Shown one piece after another: positions 8,301-17,519 of a DNA stretch of 40,558 bases. The position numbers were made by a program, and so were the translations under genes. Source of the DNA: Methylovulum sp. GTDB lineage: Bacteria; Pseudomonadota; Gammaproteobacteria; Methylococcales; Methylomonadaceae. The notes under the pieces were generated by a model that ran no database searches, had not been told where the DNA came from, and saw nothing but the letters and a program-made list of their open reading frames with translations. The stretch spans positions 1 to 40,558 of the forward strand of contig NZ_JAQTZU010000027.1 in NCBI RefSeq assembly GCF_028687615.1. Reading direction: 5' to 3'. Position 1 is the first letter of the stretch. Each line of letters starts with the position of its first letter.

Positions 8301-9077
8301 TTAATTGCAATGGGGTTGCCTACCTGTTGCCTGGGCTTGCTGGAACTGCGCCATCGCTTGTGGCATGTGCTGTTCCAGATTCTGGATACGGGTGGCATCG
8401 GAAGGATGCGTGGACATAAATTCGGCGGGTCCCTGGCCTTGCGATGCTTGCGCCATTTTTTGCCATAAAATAATGCTTTGTCTAGGATCAAATCCCGCTT
8501 TCGCCATTAAATCCTGGCCGATAATATCGGCTTCGCTTTCTTGGGTGCGGCTGAACGGCATCAGAACACCATATTGTGCGCCCAGACCCAATAATCCCAA
8601 GGTGGTTGGATTCTGCCCAAGCGTTGTTTGCTTGATGATGCCCATACCTTGTTGCATGACCATTTGTTGCGATGCCCGCTCGTTGCTATGTCTGGCCAAG
8701 ACATGGCCGACTTCATGACCGATGACCGCCGCCAACTGGTTTTGGTTGCCGCCAACCATTTCAATCAATCCTGTGTACACACCGATTTTATTGCCGGGCA
8801 AAGCGAAAGCGTTGAAAGATTTATCCTGAAAAACCACCACTTCCCATTTACCGCCCGTTTGCTCCGTGATCGCATTGGCAATGCAATGGGTGAGTTTGTT
8901 GTATTGAGGGTTGTGGCTAATAGGTTTTTGGGTTTTTAAGGCGCTAAAGGTTTGCAAACCCATTTGGTCCATTTGCGCTTCGGGCATAAAAATAAACTGG
9001 TTTCTGCCGGTAGGACTGGTGACACAGGCGTTTAACAATCCAGCCGCCAGTAAAACGAGGAGATTTTTTTTCAACAT
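8301..9077 (-). CDS. M48-family zinc metallopeptidase, lipoprotein
   Basis: This is a 258-residue predicted lipoprotein. The signal MLKKNLLVLLAAGLLNAC places the lipidated Cys at 18 (start 9077; a start at 9089 adds only MVLL). The catalytic motif HEVGHVLARH gives zinc ligands His121 and His125 with Glu122. The third ligand is Glu182 in ESEADIIG. FALPGNKIGVYTGL is typical of the LoiP/YcaL-type M48 group, which degrades misassembled outer-membrane proteins. The protein is probably anchored at the inner face of the outer membrane. It is read in the same direction as rlmJ upstream (128-base gap) and dapC downstream (68-base gap). Its substrate is not known. Confidence 0.93.
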   Translation of the reverse strand: MLKKNLLVLLAAGLLNACVTSPTGRNQFIFMPEAQMDQMGLQTFSALKTQKPISHNPQYNKLTHCIANAITEQTGGKWEVVVFQDKSFNAFALPGNKIGVYTGLIEMVGGNQNQLAAVIGHEVGHVLARHSNERASQQMVMQQGMGIIKQTTLGQNPTTLGLLGLGAQYGVLMPFSRTQESEADIIGQDLMAKAGFDPRQSIILWQKMAQASQGQGPAEFMSTHPSDATRIQNLEQHMPQAMAQFQQAQATGRQPHCN

Positions 9078-9205
9078 AAGCAAAACCAACAGGTGGTAAA
9101 TAAAACCGCCATTCTAACGTAACTTGTTATTGGAAGTTTGAAAATTGTGCGGTCGATGAAGGAAATAGCCGTCCTAAAAATGACGCTTAAACGGCATTTG
9201 CTGAA

Positions 9206-10045
9206 TTATTCCGCCAAGGTTTGAATGCGGTAAAAACCGGCTCCGTCTATTCCTAAGGTGTCCGCAAGCCAAGGCAGCGTGGTTTGCATTTCCGCTGGTA
9301 GCGTCCAGGGCGGATTGATGACAAGCATCCCGCAAGCCGTCATGCCAGGGGCTTGTGAATCTTCCTGAACGCCCAATTCAAACAAGTGCATATTGGCAAT
9401 GCCGCTACGATGCAGGGCGTGTTCCAAAGCTTGGGTGCGCCGACGGCTGACCACCGGATACCACAGCGCGTAAGTGCCGGTGGCAAAACGTTTGTGCATT
9501 TTTATCAAGGTTTCAACAACTGATTCATAATCGTTTTTTAGTTCATAAGACGGATCGATCAATACCAAACCGCGCCGTTCATGGGGGGGCAATAACCCAG
9601 ATGCGTGTTTTAAACCATCATCAGCGATGATCGTGGCCCGTTTGTCTCCGCCAAGGCTTTTTTGCAGGATTTTTTGTTCTGTCGGATGCAGTTCATATAA
9701 AAACAGGCGGTCTTGTGGACGTAGCAGAATCTTCGCAAACCTTGGTGAACCAGGGTAATGGCCAAGCTGCCCGCCCGCGTTGGCTTGTTTAGCGAGTTGG
9801 ACATAATCGGCGACGCAGGCGGGTGTGTCATCGCGTTGCCATAAGCGTCCAATCCCGTTATCGAATTCACGGTTTTTTAAAGCGTATTCGCTAGTCAAGA
9901 CATAATCGCCAGGGCCGGCATGGGTGTCAACATAGCAAAACGCCTTGTCTTTTTGGCCTAGATAGCGAAGGATTTGTACCAAAACGGTGTGTTTCAAAAC
10001 ATCGGCGAAATTGCCGGCATGGAAGGCGTGGCGATAACTGAGCAT
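9206..10045 (-). CDS. rlmJ: 23S rRNA (adenine2030-N6)-methyltransferase
   Basis: RlmJ methylates A2030 of 23S rRNA using S-adenosylmethionine. The 279 residues match the family. The N-terminus MLSYRHAFHAGNFADVLKH is diagnostic, and the SAM region YVDTHAGPGDY is intact. The catalytic DPPY-type motif reads DPSY here (Asp164-Tyr167, in LIDPSYELK), a tolerated Pro to Ser change. The start at 10045 gives the family N-terminus exactly. It lies 24 bases downstream of the YdcF-like gene, consistent with co-transcription. Confidence 0.95.
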   Translation of the reverse strand: MLSYRHAFHAGNFADVLKHTVLVQILRYLGQKDKAFCYVDTHAGPGDYVLTSEYALKNREFDNGIGRLWQRDDTPACVADYVQLAKQANAGGQLGHYPGSPRFAKILLRPQDRLFLYELHPTEQKILQKSLGGDKRATIIADDGLKHASGLLPPHERRGLVLIDPSYELKNDYESVVETLIKMHKRFATGTYALWYPVVSRRRTQALEHALHRSGIANMHLFELGVQEDSQAPGMTACGMLVINPPWTLPAEMQTTLPWLADTLGIDGAGFYRIQTLAE

Positions 10046-10069
10046 GGGGGTGGGTGTTGGATGCGATGG

Positions 10070-10837
10070 TCACGATTGCACTGGAGAATTTAGGCGGTAC
10101 CACAACAAGCCTAAATATTCGTGCAGCACTAAAAAAGTCTTCTCCAGCGCGTTTGCGGAGGGGATGAAGCGTAATGGCGATTCGGATGGAGAGCCGCTGA
10201 AAAAGGCGGTTGGGGCGGCCAACACTTGGAAACCGGCGTTCTGGAATGACCATACCGCGCGGGGGATGTGGAAAGCCTGGGTGACCAGCAAGATTTTATC
10301 CATCGCCTGGGTCTGTAAAAGTTGGCGGCTAAATCGGGCGTTTTCAGCCGTATTGCGGCTGCTGGGTTCTTGCCATTTTACGGGGATGTGGAATTCATTT
10401 TGCAAAACCTCCGCCATGAGCTGTGCTTCTGGGGGGTATTCTTCTTGAAACACTTTCCCGCCTGAAACCAAAACCGGCAATCCTGTGTCACGGGCTAGTT
10501 TCGCGGCATAGCGCAACCGCAACAGGGTGCGTTCGTTGACTGTCCGTGCTTGATGGTATTCCAATCCAGAATTTTCACCGCCACCGAGGACGACGATGGC
10601 TTGCGGTTTGAATGCGGTGATTTTATCGGCGGTCACGGGTGGATAAGTTTCCAAGGTGCCGGCGATAATCTCAGTGACCACTGGCAGGCTTAGCGTGGTC
10701 AGGATCAATAAGCCCGCCGTCGTTAAAGGCAAGCCCCAGCGGTATTTACGCAACAGCAAGCCTGCCATCGCCATGAGCAATAAACTCGCCGGTGGCAGCA
10801 TCAACAATTTGATAAAGTAAATAGCGGTTATTTCCAT
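10070..10837 (-). CDS. YdcF/ElyC-like DUF218 membrane protein
   Basis: This 255-residue protein has two N-terminal membrane helices (about 7-28 and 36-56) followed by a DUF218 domain. Domain motifs are AIVVLGGG, the RLRYAAKLARDTGLPVLVSGG region, SSRNTAENARF and LLVTQAFHIPRA. This two-helix plus DUF218 arrangement matches ElyC/YdcF-type envelope proteins. E. coli ElyC affects peptidoglycan and lipid-carrier metabolism. The exact chemistry is not established. It lies between the RMD1-like gene (15 bases) and rlmJ (24 bases). Confidence 0.9.
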   Translation of the reverse strand: MEITAIYFIKLLMLPPASLLLMAMAGLLLRKYRWGLPLTTAGLLILTTLSLPVVTEIIAGTLETYPPVTADKITAFKPQAIVVLGGGENSGLEYHQARTVNERTLLRLRYAAKLARDTGLPVLVSGGKVFQEEYPPEAQLMAEVLQNEFHIPVKWQEPSSRNTAENARFSRQLLQTQAMDKILLVTQAFHIPRAVWSFQNAGFQVLAAPTAFFSGSPSESPLRFIPSANALEKTFLVLHEYLGLLWYRLNSPVQS

Positions 10838-10852
10838 AAAGCGGAAAGTGCC

Positions 10853-11644
10853 CTAAAACACTTTATCTACTAGCGTCATGGCAATTTCAAAGGCAATCAG
10901 ACCGATGATGATCAACTCCAAGATCGACGAATGGCGGTGTTTTTGTTCGTCAGCCAACATTTCAAACAATTCGTGGATGGTTTCCAGTTTTTTTGACAAT
11001 ACCCGTGTGCGTGGGGCAATTTCCAAATATTTCGCGGTGATGCTGTAATAATCCTCGTATTCGGGATATTCCCAAAAGAAATCCGGCGTGTCCAGCAAAT
11101 CGTAATTGAGGATGATGTCGCTCTTGGTCAAAAACAATTGCCCGCGGATTTTGGCGATTTTATGGCGGCTGAGTTTGATCCGTCCGTCTTCCGCCAGGGA
11201 TTTGGGGATGTAATTGGTGTTGTTGATCGTGGTGATGGCGTTGGTTTCAAACGAAGCCAATTTAATCGATTGCGCCATGCCTTGTGACAATGAAAACAAT
11301 AGGATAGGGTCGGATGATTCGACTTCGATATGGTCTTCAATAATGCGTGTGCAGGGGCAGTCCAGCTCGAAAGTGAAATTATCTTCTTCAACGGCAAGCA
11401 GCGGATTTTCGGCATGGGCGAGGAGCAGTTGATGCAGTTTGCCTTGCTGTTCGGTGCTGACATTCCAATGCACCACCGCACCATAAGAAAACACCACTGA
11501 CCAAGCGTTATTGTCTTCGATCAACAACGCGCCTTTAATGATGCGGATCAGCGTCGTATCAGAAATCAGCTTTGCCAGCGCACTAATATCAAATCCTTGT
11601 GCTAGGCAAAATGCGGCGCATTGCTTTGCAGGTTGTTCAGACAT
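10853..11644 (-). CDS. RMD1/DUF155-family protein
   Basis: This is a 263-residue protein of the DUF155 (RMD1, Sad1-interacting factor) family. Recognisable parts are GALLIEDNNAWSVVFSYGAVVHWN near residues 40-60, the central LAEDGRIKLSRHKIAKIRGQ, DTPDFFWEYPEYEDYY, and a C-terminal coiled coil ending in one membrane helix (LELIIIGLIAFEIAMTL). Eukaryotic relatives are mitochondrial membrane proteins; the bacterial function is unknown. It is the first gene of the minus-strand run that continues to dapD. An unusual 18-bp inverted repeat begins 6 bases upstream of its start codon. Confidence 0.88.
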   Translation of the reverse strand: MSEQPAKQCAAFCLAQGFDISALAKLISDTTLIRIIKGALLIEDNNAWSVVFSYGAVVHWNVSTEQQGKLHQLLLAHAENPLLAVEEDNFTFELDCPCTRIIEDHIEVESSDPILLFSLSQGMAQSIKLASFETNAITTINNTNYIPKSLAEDGRIKLSRHKIAKIRGQLFLTKSDIILNYDLLDTPDFFWEYPEYEDYYSITAKYLEIAPRTRVLSKKLETIHELFEMLADEQKHRHSSILELIIIGLIAFEIAMTLVDKVF

Positions 11645-11650
11645 ATTAAT

Positions 11651-11721
11651 TGTTTCATAAATGCTTGCATTGGAAATGGGATTTTTTCGCTAACATTGTT
11701 TCAGCAAGCACTTATGAAACA
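11651..11721. promoter_or_regulatory. 18-bp inverted repeat just upstream of the RMD1-like gene
   Basis: Arms tgtttcataaatgcttgc (11651-11668) and gcaagcacttatgaaaca (11704-11721) pair with one mismatch across a 35-base spacer. The proximal arm ends 6 bases before the start codon, so it covers the ribosome-binding region of the mRNA. It could be a pair of operator half-sites, an mRNA hairpin hiding the start, or the ends of a tiny mobile element. Confidence 0.75.
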
Positions 11722-11957
11722 CACATAGCTTATTGAGTGGATACTAATAAAGCACCCGTAAATAGATACAGCCGTTGTATTTTACGGCGTGTGCGGACAT
11801 CGCGGCAGTTTTTTTCCAGATTTTCCGAAAATATTCGTCTTTAGTAAGGAATTTGCCTGCCGCTTATGTGGCAAAACTGATGCCATTCGTACAAAGACCG
11901 GCATCTGTTTGGGTTTTTCGAAAAAACGACGGGGAATAAGCCATACGCATCAAGTTT

Positions 11958-12110
11958 CGTAGGTTGGGTTAGGCGGTAGCCGTAACCCAACAGCATCGGA
12001 GCGGCACACCGCTACGCTGTTGGGTTACGCTATCGCTACCAACAGTAGGCACTTTACGACAGCATGGATGCAGGAGGTAGAGCAATGCAGGAGCAGCGTA
12101 GCGGTGTGCC
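11958..12110. repeat. cluster of palindromic repeats (gttgggtta type)
   Basis: A hairpin gttgggtta/taacccaac is followed by a second gttgggtta copy. A 17-bp perfect inverted pair, ggcacaccgctacgctg (12003-12019) and cagcgtagcggtgtgcc (12094-12110), flanks a 74-base spacer. The stretch 11645-12332 has no gene that I can support. Besides this cluster it holds the inverted repeat at 11651, a cacgaaaa repeat and a family A element. Confidence 0.75.
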
Positions 12111-12117
12111 GAGGCGA

Positions 12118-12164
12118 CACGAAAAACACGAAAATTCATCTAGTTTTTTTTCGTGATTTTCGTG
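12118..12164. repeat. cacgaaaa-type inverted repeat, family C core
   Basis: Arms cacgaaaaacacgaaaa (12118-12134) and a near-complementary copy at 12148-12164 differ by one base. The same core, with perfect 18-bp arms, occurs at 26113-26197. Both are preceded by the shared string ccaacagtaggc. Confidence 0.8.
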
Positions 12165-12171
12165 AACACTA

Positions 12172-12281
12172 AGGATTTGGCTAAAAATAACTTCCCTGAA
12201 CCATTCTTGGAACCCTAGACCTGACAGGTTTCAAAAACCTGTCAGGTCTTAATATCGGGAAGTTATTAATGGCCAAATCCT
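12172..12281. repeat. MITE-like element, family A copy 2 (110 bp)
   Basis: This is the same 110-bp unit as 5848-5957 with three substitutions, in the same orientation. The termini are aggatttggc and gccaaatcct, and the central palindrome is identical. It sits directly beside the cacgaaaa repeat, making a dense palindrome cluster between the RMD1-like gene and the small secreted-protein gene. Confidence 0.92.
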
Positions 12282-12332
12282 AAGCTTGATGCGTATGGGA
12301 ATAAGCCCTTGCCACTTAGAGCCTAGGCCAGA

Positions 12333-12746
12333 TTAACCAGAAATCAAGACCAACCAACCGTCTTCACCTTCACATTGTGGATATTTGGCATTGACCCGGA
12401 TATTGATACGGGCGGCGGTATTGCGCAAACTGGCTGGCAATTTGGCCTTTATCAAATAGAAAGGGGCTTTGAATTCGCTATCAAATTCAACGCTTATTTC
12501 TTTGATGGTGATGGATATTTGGTCAGGGTTGTCTATGTTTATAATCTTAAAAGATATTTCGCTTTCAGGCGCCACTTTGGCTAGATGCCCTGGCGTAAAA
12601 TTCGACAATCTGGGCTTCATACATGCCCCTGCCGAACCGCCGCCACCACCTTGGCCACCGCCATGACCGCTGTGATGTTCTGCGGCATAAGCGGTAGTCA
12701 TTGAAAATATAGCCACCAAAAAAGTAGCTGAAATTAATTTTTTCAT
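12333..12746 (-). CDS. small secreted Gly/His-rich protein of unknown function
   Basis: This encodes 137 residues with a clear Sec signal (MKKLISATFLVAIFSMTTAYA, probable cleavage before AEHH). The mature N-terminus is rich in His and Gly (HHSGHGGGQGGGGG). The remainder reads like a compact beta-sandwich with two Cys (in GACMKP and PQCEGE) that could form a disulfide. A strong ribosome binding site (ggggaggaa, 8 bases before the ATG at 12746) supports the start. It stands alone between palindrome clusters. The His-rich head could bind metal, but no family function is known to me. Confidence 0.82.
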   Translation of the reverse strand: MKKLISATFLVAIFSMTTAYAAEHHSGHGGGQGGGGGSAGACMKPRLSNFTPGHLAKVAPESEISFKIINIDNPDQISITIKEISVEFDSEFKAPFYLIKAKLPASLRNTAARINIRVNAKYPQCEGEDGWLVLISG

Positions 12747-13001
12747 AAGATATTCCTCCCCTCTTTAAGTTATTGTCTGTTTTCCGCAGAATTATTATCT
12801 TTTTAGTTATTTTAAAATCCGCCGCTTATTTTTATGGTTTAACGCAAGCAAAGCCAATTGCATCCGTCAACGAACCAATATAAATGAACTCAAGAAAAAC
12901 ACCAATCCTAGAGCCAATATTTTCAATTGTGTTTTCAATTGTGGTTGCCTTGGGCTTTTAAATCATAACATGGGCACAAAATATCTAATATTCGATCAAC
13001 T

Positions 13002-13131
13002 TTGGACTACCAACTTAAGGCGGGACAAAAAGACCCGATCTAGACCTGTCAGGTTTTTAAAACCTGACAGGTCTAGAGTCCTGCGGGTAATTGGGAAGTT
13101 ACCTTTGTCCCGCCTTAAGTTGGTAGCCCAA
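13002..13131. repeat. MITE-like element, family B copy 1 (130 bp)
   Basis: Perfect 23-bp terminal inverted repeats lie at 13007-13029 and 13104-13126 (outer end ctaccaacttaaggcggg). They extend to 28 bp with one mismatch. The middle is a perfect palindrome with arms agacctgtcaggtttt. The 8-mer caactttg occurs just outside both ends (12997-13004 and 13129-13136) and could be a target duplication. The gap 12747-13321 otherwise holds only leader sequence for the flanking genes. Confidence 0.9.
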
Positions 13132-13321
13132 CTTTGTATGCCCGTCAGCGATAACTGACGACAGCTTCCAATGAAATCGAATAGTTTGCCAGCCCTCTTC
13201 GGAATGATTATGCGGGGGCTTGGTTTGCTGGAATACACAGACTAAGAGGCTTTTGCTATTTTCGCTCCATCCACGAGTGTTACAATATCTTTAATCAATC
13301 ACGCCTGTATGCAGAATATCA

Positions 13322-16300
13322 GTGAATTCAACATTTTCCCCTTTGTCTTCCGATGTGTCGCCAGTACGGCTACGCGAAATTCCTTATAACTACACGTCTT
13401 TTTCTGACCGCGAAATCGTCATCCGTTTGTTGGGTGCGGAAAGTTGGCAAATAATCGAATCGTTGCGTGGCGAACGTATCACAGGCCGCTCCGCCAGGAT
13501 GCTGTTTGAAGTTTTGGGCGATATTTGGGCGGTCCAGCGTAATCCTTACCTTGAGGACGATTTATTGGATAACCGCAAACGCCGGTTAGCCTTGCTGGAA
13601 GCGTTACGCCATCGGCTGAAGCAAATGAAAAATCGCCTGACCGAACATGAAGGCGAAAATACGGATCGGGCTAAGCGTGTCGCGCTATTAATCACCGCCG
13701 CCCATCAGGCCGTCAATGTCTTTGCAGCCCATTTTGACCGTACCCGTGAGATGCGCCGCAAAACCTTGGCTTTGTTATCCAAGCATACCCGCAAAGACAA
13801 TATTTGTTTTGACGGCTTTGCCCGCGTGTCCCATGTCACCGACGCCACCGATTGGCGGGTTGAATATCCGTTTGTGGTGCTTTATCCGTGTACGGAAGAC
13901 GAAGTCGGCCATTTGGTGCGTGATTGCATCAAATTGGGCCTGACCATCATCCCGCGTGGCGGCGGTACCGGCTATACCGGCGGCGCAGTGCCGTTGACGC
14001 CTTATTCCGCCGTCATCAATACGGAAAAATTGATTGAAATAGGCCGCGTCGATCCTGAATCCCATTTGCCGGGAATCGAACAAACCTATGCCACCATTTA
14101 TACCGGTGCCGGTGTGGTGACACGGCGGGTGATGGAGACCGCTGAAAAGGCGGGGCTAGTGTTTGCCTGTGACCCGACTTCCGCCGATGCGTCCTGCATA
14201 GGCGGCAACATCGCCATGAACGCGGGAGGCAAAAAAGCCGTGTTGTGGGGGACGGCACTGGACAATCTGGCGTCCTGGCGCATGGTCACGCCCGATGGTT
14301 TGTGGTTGGACGTGGAACGTCTCAACCACAATCTGGGCAAAATCCACGAACAAGCAGAAGTGACCATTGCCTTAAAACGTTTTGACAGCAAACGTAAGGT
14401 GTTGCTTTCCGAAGAGCAACTGGTCATTCCCGGCCCCGCGTTCCGCAAAGGCGAATTGGGCAAGGATGTGACCGACAAATTCCTAGGCGGCTTGCCGGGC
14501 ATCCAAAAAGAAGGTTGCGACGGCATCATCACGTCGGCGCGGTGGATTTTGCACTCACTGCCGCCACATACGCGCACGTTTTGCCTGGAGTTCTTCGGGC
14601 AAGTCCGCGAGGCCGTGCCGGCTATCCTGGAAATCCGCGATTATCTGGCGGCCTTACCCAAAGACGGCCCACAGCGCGTGATGCTGGCGGGTCTTGAGCA
14701 TTTGGATGAACGTTACGTCAAGGCCGTGGGCTATGCCAGCAAAGCCAAGCATCATGGCCGTCCGAAAATGGTGTTGATCGGCGACATCGTCGGCGATGAC
14801 GATAAACAAGTCGCGTTGGCGGCATCCGAAGTCGTGCGCTTGTGCAATGCCCGTAACGCCGAAGGTTTTATTGCCGTCAGCCCGGAAACCCGCAAGACTT
14901 TTTGGTTGGATAGGGCGCGTACCGCCGCCATCGCCAAACACACCAACGCCTTTAAAATCAATGAAGATGTCGTGATTCCGTTGCCGCGCATGGGTGATTA
15001 TTGCGATGGCATCGAACGCATCAATATTGAATTGTCGCTACGCAACAAATTGCGATTGTGTGATGCACTTAGCCAATTATTGGCAGGTGATTTACCGCTA
15101 CGCGCTTATGAAGACACTATCGACAAAACCGAGCTGTTTGGCGACCGCCGCAGTTCCGCTTTAGCGGCGATCACTACGGTGCGGGAGCGTTGGCAATGGC
15201 TTTATGACAACCTGGATTTGCCATTGCCACAAGCGGAAGCCTCGTTCAGCGGGTACGGCATCAGCGTCGGCGAACTGACCAACCGGACTGAACAGCCAAC
15301 CTTGTTCCATCGCTTACAAGACTATTCATTGCGCGTATCCTGGAAGCAGGAATTGTTGCCACTGTTAAAAGAGATTTTCGAAGGCGACACGACCGCCCCC
15401 GTCATTAAACGCATCGAAGCCGTACACAAGGAAATCTTGCGCGGACGGGTGTTTATCGCCCTGCACATGCACGCGGGCGACGGCAATGTCCACACCAATT
15501 TGCCGGTCAATTCCGACCATTACGAAATGCTCCAGGAAGCCAATGCGGCGGTTGCCCGCATCATGGTGCTCGCCCGCGACCTGGGCGGCGTGATTTCCGG
15601 CGAACACGGCATCGGCATCACCAAATACGAGTTTTTAACGGCTGAAGAACTCGCCGATTTCCACGATTACAAACAGCGCATTGACCCGGAAGGCCGTTTC
15701 AACAAAGGCAAGCTGATGCCGGGGGCAAATCTCAGTACGGCTTACACCACGTCGTTCAGCCTGATGGGCTACGAATCGCTGATCATGCAGCAAAGCGACA
15801 TCGGCGCGATTTCCGATTCGGTCAAAGATTGCCTGCGCTGCGGCAAATGCAAACCCGTGTGCGCCACGCATGTGCCTACAGCCAATCTGTTGTATTCGCC
15901 GCGCAATAAAATCCTCGCCACGTCGTTGCTGGTCGAAGCCTTTTTATACGAGGAGCAAACCCGACGCGGCATTTCCATCACCCATTGGAAAGAATTCGAG
16001 GATGTCGCCGACCATTGCACGGTCTGCCACAAGTGCTTCAATCCCTGTCCGGTCGATATAGATTTCGGCGAAGTGTCGATGAACATGCGTAATCTGTTGC
16101 GCAAAATGGGCAAGCAAAGTTTTAATCCGGTGAAAACGGCGGCGATTATGTTTTTATCCACCAGCCATCCCAATAGCATTAAAGTGATGCGTAAGCTGCT
16201 CATCGAATGGGCTTATAAAGCGCAACGTATCGGCAATATCCTGTTGAAACCGTGGAACCGGAAACAATTGGTGCAACCCCCGTCATCGACTGGCCAACCC

Positions 16301-17230
16301 GCCATGCGCGAGTATGTCGTCCATTTCACGAACCGGAAAATGCCTGATAACGTGCCTGCCAAAACGGCAAGGGCGTTGCTGGGTATCGAGAGTGACCAAA
16401 TCGTACCGATCATCCGCGACCACAACAAAACCCGTGCCGATTCGGAAGCGGTGTTTTATTTTCCTGGTTGCGGTTCCGAACGCTTGTTCTCGCAAGTCGG
16501 TTTGGCGACCCAAGCCATGTTGTATGAAGTGGGAGTGCAAACGGTCTTGCCGCCCGGCTATTTATGCTGCGGCTACCCGCAACGCGCCGCCGGACAATAT
16601 GACAAGGCGCAGAAAATCACCACCGATAACCGGGTGCTGTTCCACCGCGTCGCCAATACCCTGAATTATCTGGATATTAAAACTGTCGTGGTCAGTTGCG
16701 GGACATGCCTTGACCAACTGCTAGATTACGAATTTGACAAGATTTTTCCTGGCTGCCGCATGATCGACATCCACGAATATCTGCTGGAAAAAGGCGTTAA
16801 GTTGGCAGGGGTGAATGGGGCGCGTTATCTCTATCACGACCCTTGCCACAGCCCGATGAAACAACAAGACGCCATGAAAACCGTCAACGAGTTGATCGGC
16901 TCGCCCGTCAGTAAATCCGAACGCTGCTGCGGCGAATCGGGGACTTTAGCGGTGGCGCGTCCTGATATTTCTACGCAAGTGCGTCATCGTAAAGCCGCCG
17001 AATTGCAGGATGACACGGCTAAGCTACGTGCCGACGGATTTGACGGGCCAATCAAAATGCTGACATCCTGCCCATCGTGTGTGCAGGGTTTGAAACGTTT
17101 TGATGACGTGGATGCTATGGAAGTCGATTACATCGTCGTGGAAATTGCCCGGCATGTGTTGGGCAAGGATTGGATGAAAACCTATATCAAGCAAGCGGGA
17201 AAAGGCGGTATCGAGCGGGTTCTGTTGTAA
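13322..17230 (+). CDS. DUF3683 FAD-linked oxidase / Fe-S / CCG-domain oxidoreductase
   Basis: This is a 1302-residue multi-domain flavoprotein. The DUF3683 N-terminus ([22 protein letters not shown]) is followed by an FAD_binding_4 domain ([19 protein letters not shown] near 205-225; [13 protein letters not shown] near 290) and an FAD-oxidase C-terminal domain ([24 protein letters not shown]). Two ferredoxin-like Cys sets follow: C837-x2-C840-x2-C843-x3-C847 and C899-x2-C902-x2-C905-x3-C909. Two CCG modules close the protein ([10 protein letters not shown] to LCCGYPQ; DPCHSP to CCGESG). The layout resembles a D-lactate or glycolate dehydrogenase fused with its GlpC/GlcF-type iron-sulfur subunit. 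The substrate is unknown. The start codon is GTG; no in-frame ATG occurs before residue 60. Confidence 0.93.
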   Translation: MNSTFSPLSSDVSPVRLREIPYNYTSFSDREIVIRLLGAESWQIIESLRGERITGRSARMLFEVLGDIWAVQRNPYLEDDLLDNRKRRLALLEALRHRLKQMKNRLTEHEGENTDRAKRVALLITAAHQAVNVFAAHFDRTREMRRKTLALLSKHTRKDNICFDGFARVSHVTDATDWRVEYPFVVLYPCTEDEVGHLVRDCIKLGLTIIPRGGGTGYTGGAVPLTPYSAVINTEKLIEIGRVDPESHLPGIEQTYATIYTGAGVVTRRVMETAEKAGLVFACDPTSADASCIGGNIAMNAGGKKAVLWGTALDNLASWRMVTPDGLWLDVERLNHNLGKIHEQAEVTIALKRFDSKRKVLLSEEQLVIPGPAFRKGELGKDVTDKFLGGLPGIQKEGCDGIITSARWILHSLPPHTRTFCLEFFGQVREAVPAILEIRDYLAALPKDGPQRVMLAGLEHLDERYVKAVGYASKAKHHGRPKMVLIGDIVGDDDKQVALAASEVVRLCNARNAEGFIAVSPETRKTFWLDRARTAAIAKHTNAFKINEDVVIPLPRMGDYCDGIERINIELSLRNKLRLCDALSQLLAGDLPLRAYEDTIDKTELFGDRRSSALAAITTVRERWQWLYDNLDLPLPQAEASFSGYGISVGELTNRTEQPTLFHRLQDYSLRVSWKQELLPLLKEIFEGDTTAPVIKRIEAVHKEILRGRVFIALHMHAGDGNVHTNLPVNSDHYEMLQEANAAVARIMVLARDLGGVISGEHGIGITKYEFLTAEELADFHDYKQRIDPEGRFNKGKLMPGANLSTAYTTSFSLMGYESLIMQQSDIGAISDSVKDCLRCGKCKPVCATHVPTANLLYSPRNKILATSLLVEAFLYEEQTRRGISITHWKEFEDVADHCTVCHKCFNPCPVDIDFGEVSMNMRNLLRKMGKQSFNPVKTAAIMFLSTSHPNSIKVMRKLLIEWAYKAQRIGNILLKPWNRKQLVQPPSSTGQPAMREYVVHFTNRKMPDNVPAKTARALLGIESDQIVPIIRDHNKTRADSEAVFYFPGCGSERLFSQVGLATQAMLYEVGVQTVLPPGYLCCGYPQRAAGQYDKAQKITTDNRVLFHRVANTLNYLDIKTVVVSCGTCLDQLLDYEFDKIFPGCRMIDIHEYLLEKGVKLAGVNGARYLYHDPCHSPMKQQDAMKTVNELIGSPVSKSERCCGESGTLAVARPDISTQVRHRKAAELQDDTAKLRADGFDGPIKMLTSCPSCVQGLKRFDDVDAMEVDYIVVEIARHVLGKDWMKTYIKQAGKGGIERVLL

Positions 17231-17519
17231 GGGCAGGGTGGGCGTTTTTAAAATTTGAAAAACTGTTTTGAAGCGGATTATCCTAACCTTAGCCAATCAA
17301 CATTGCTTAATGAACGCCATATTTACACCGCTTCCATGCTAACGTATCCTATTTTGATCAATTGACCCAGCTTCCCGATTAGGGTTTACACTCGCGCTTA
17401 GTGTGGTCGTGAATTTTTAAGTCATTGTTTAAAAAGGAAAATAAAACACTAACCGCTGCAACCAGTGTTTTGAACAAAACATCACAGTACGCATACTACT
17501 TAACCCTTGTGGAATTTTT

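Noticed and set aside
11811-11941. Short Cys-containing reading (FACRLCGKTDAIRTKTGICL) as a zinc-ribbon transposase fragment
   Set aside because: It has only three Cys, no start codon and no continuation into a recognisable transposase; it is too weak to call.
12970-13238. Open frames on both strands around 13.0-13.2 kb
   Set aside because: They are produced by the family B inverted repeat. The similar peptides at both ends reflect the terminal repeats.
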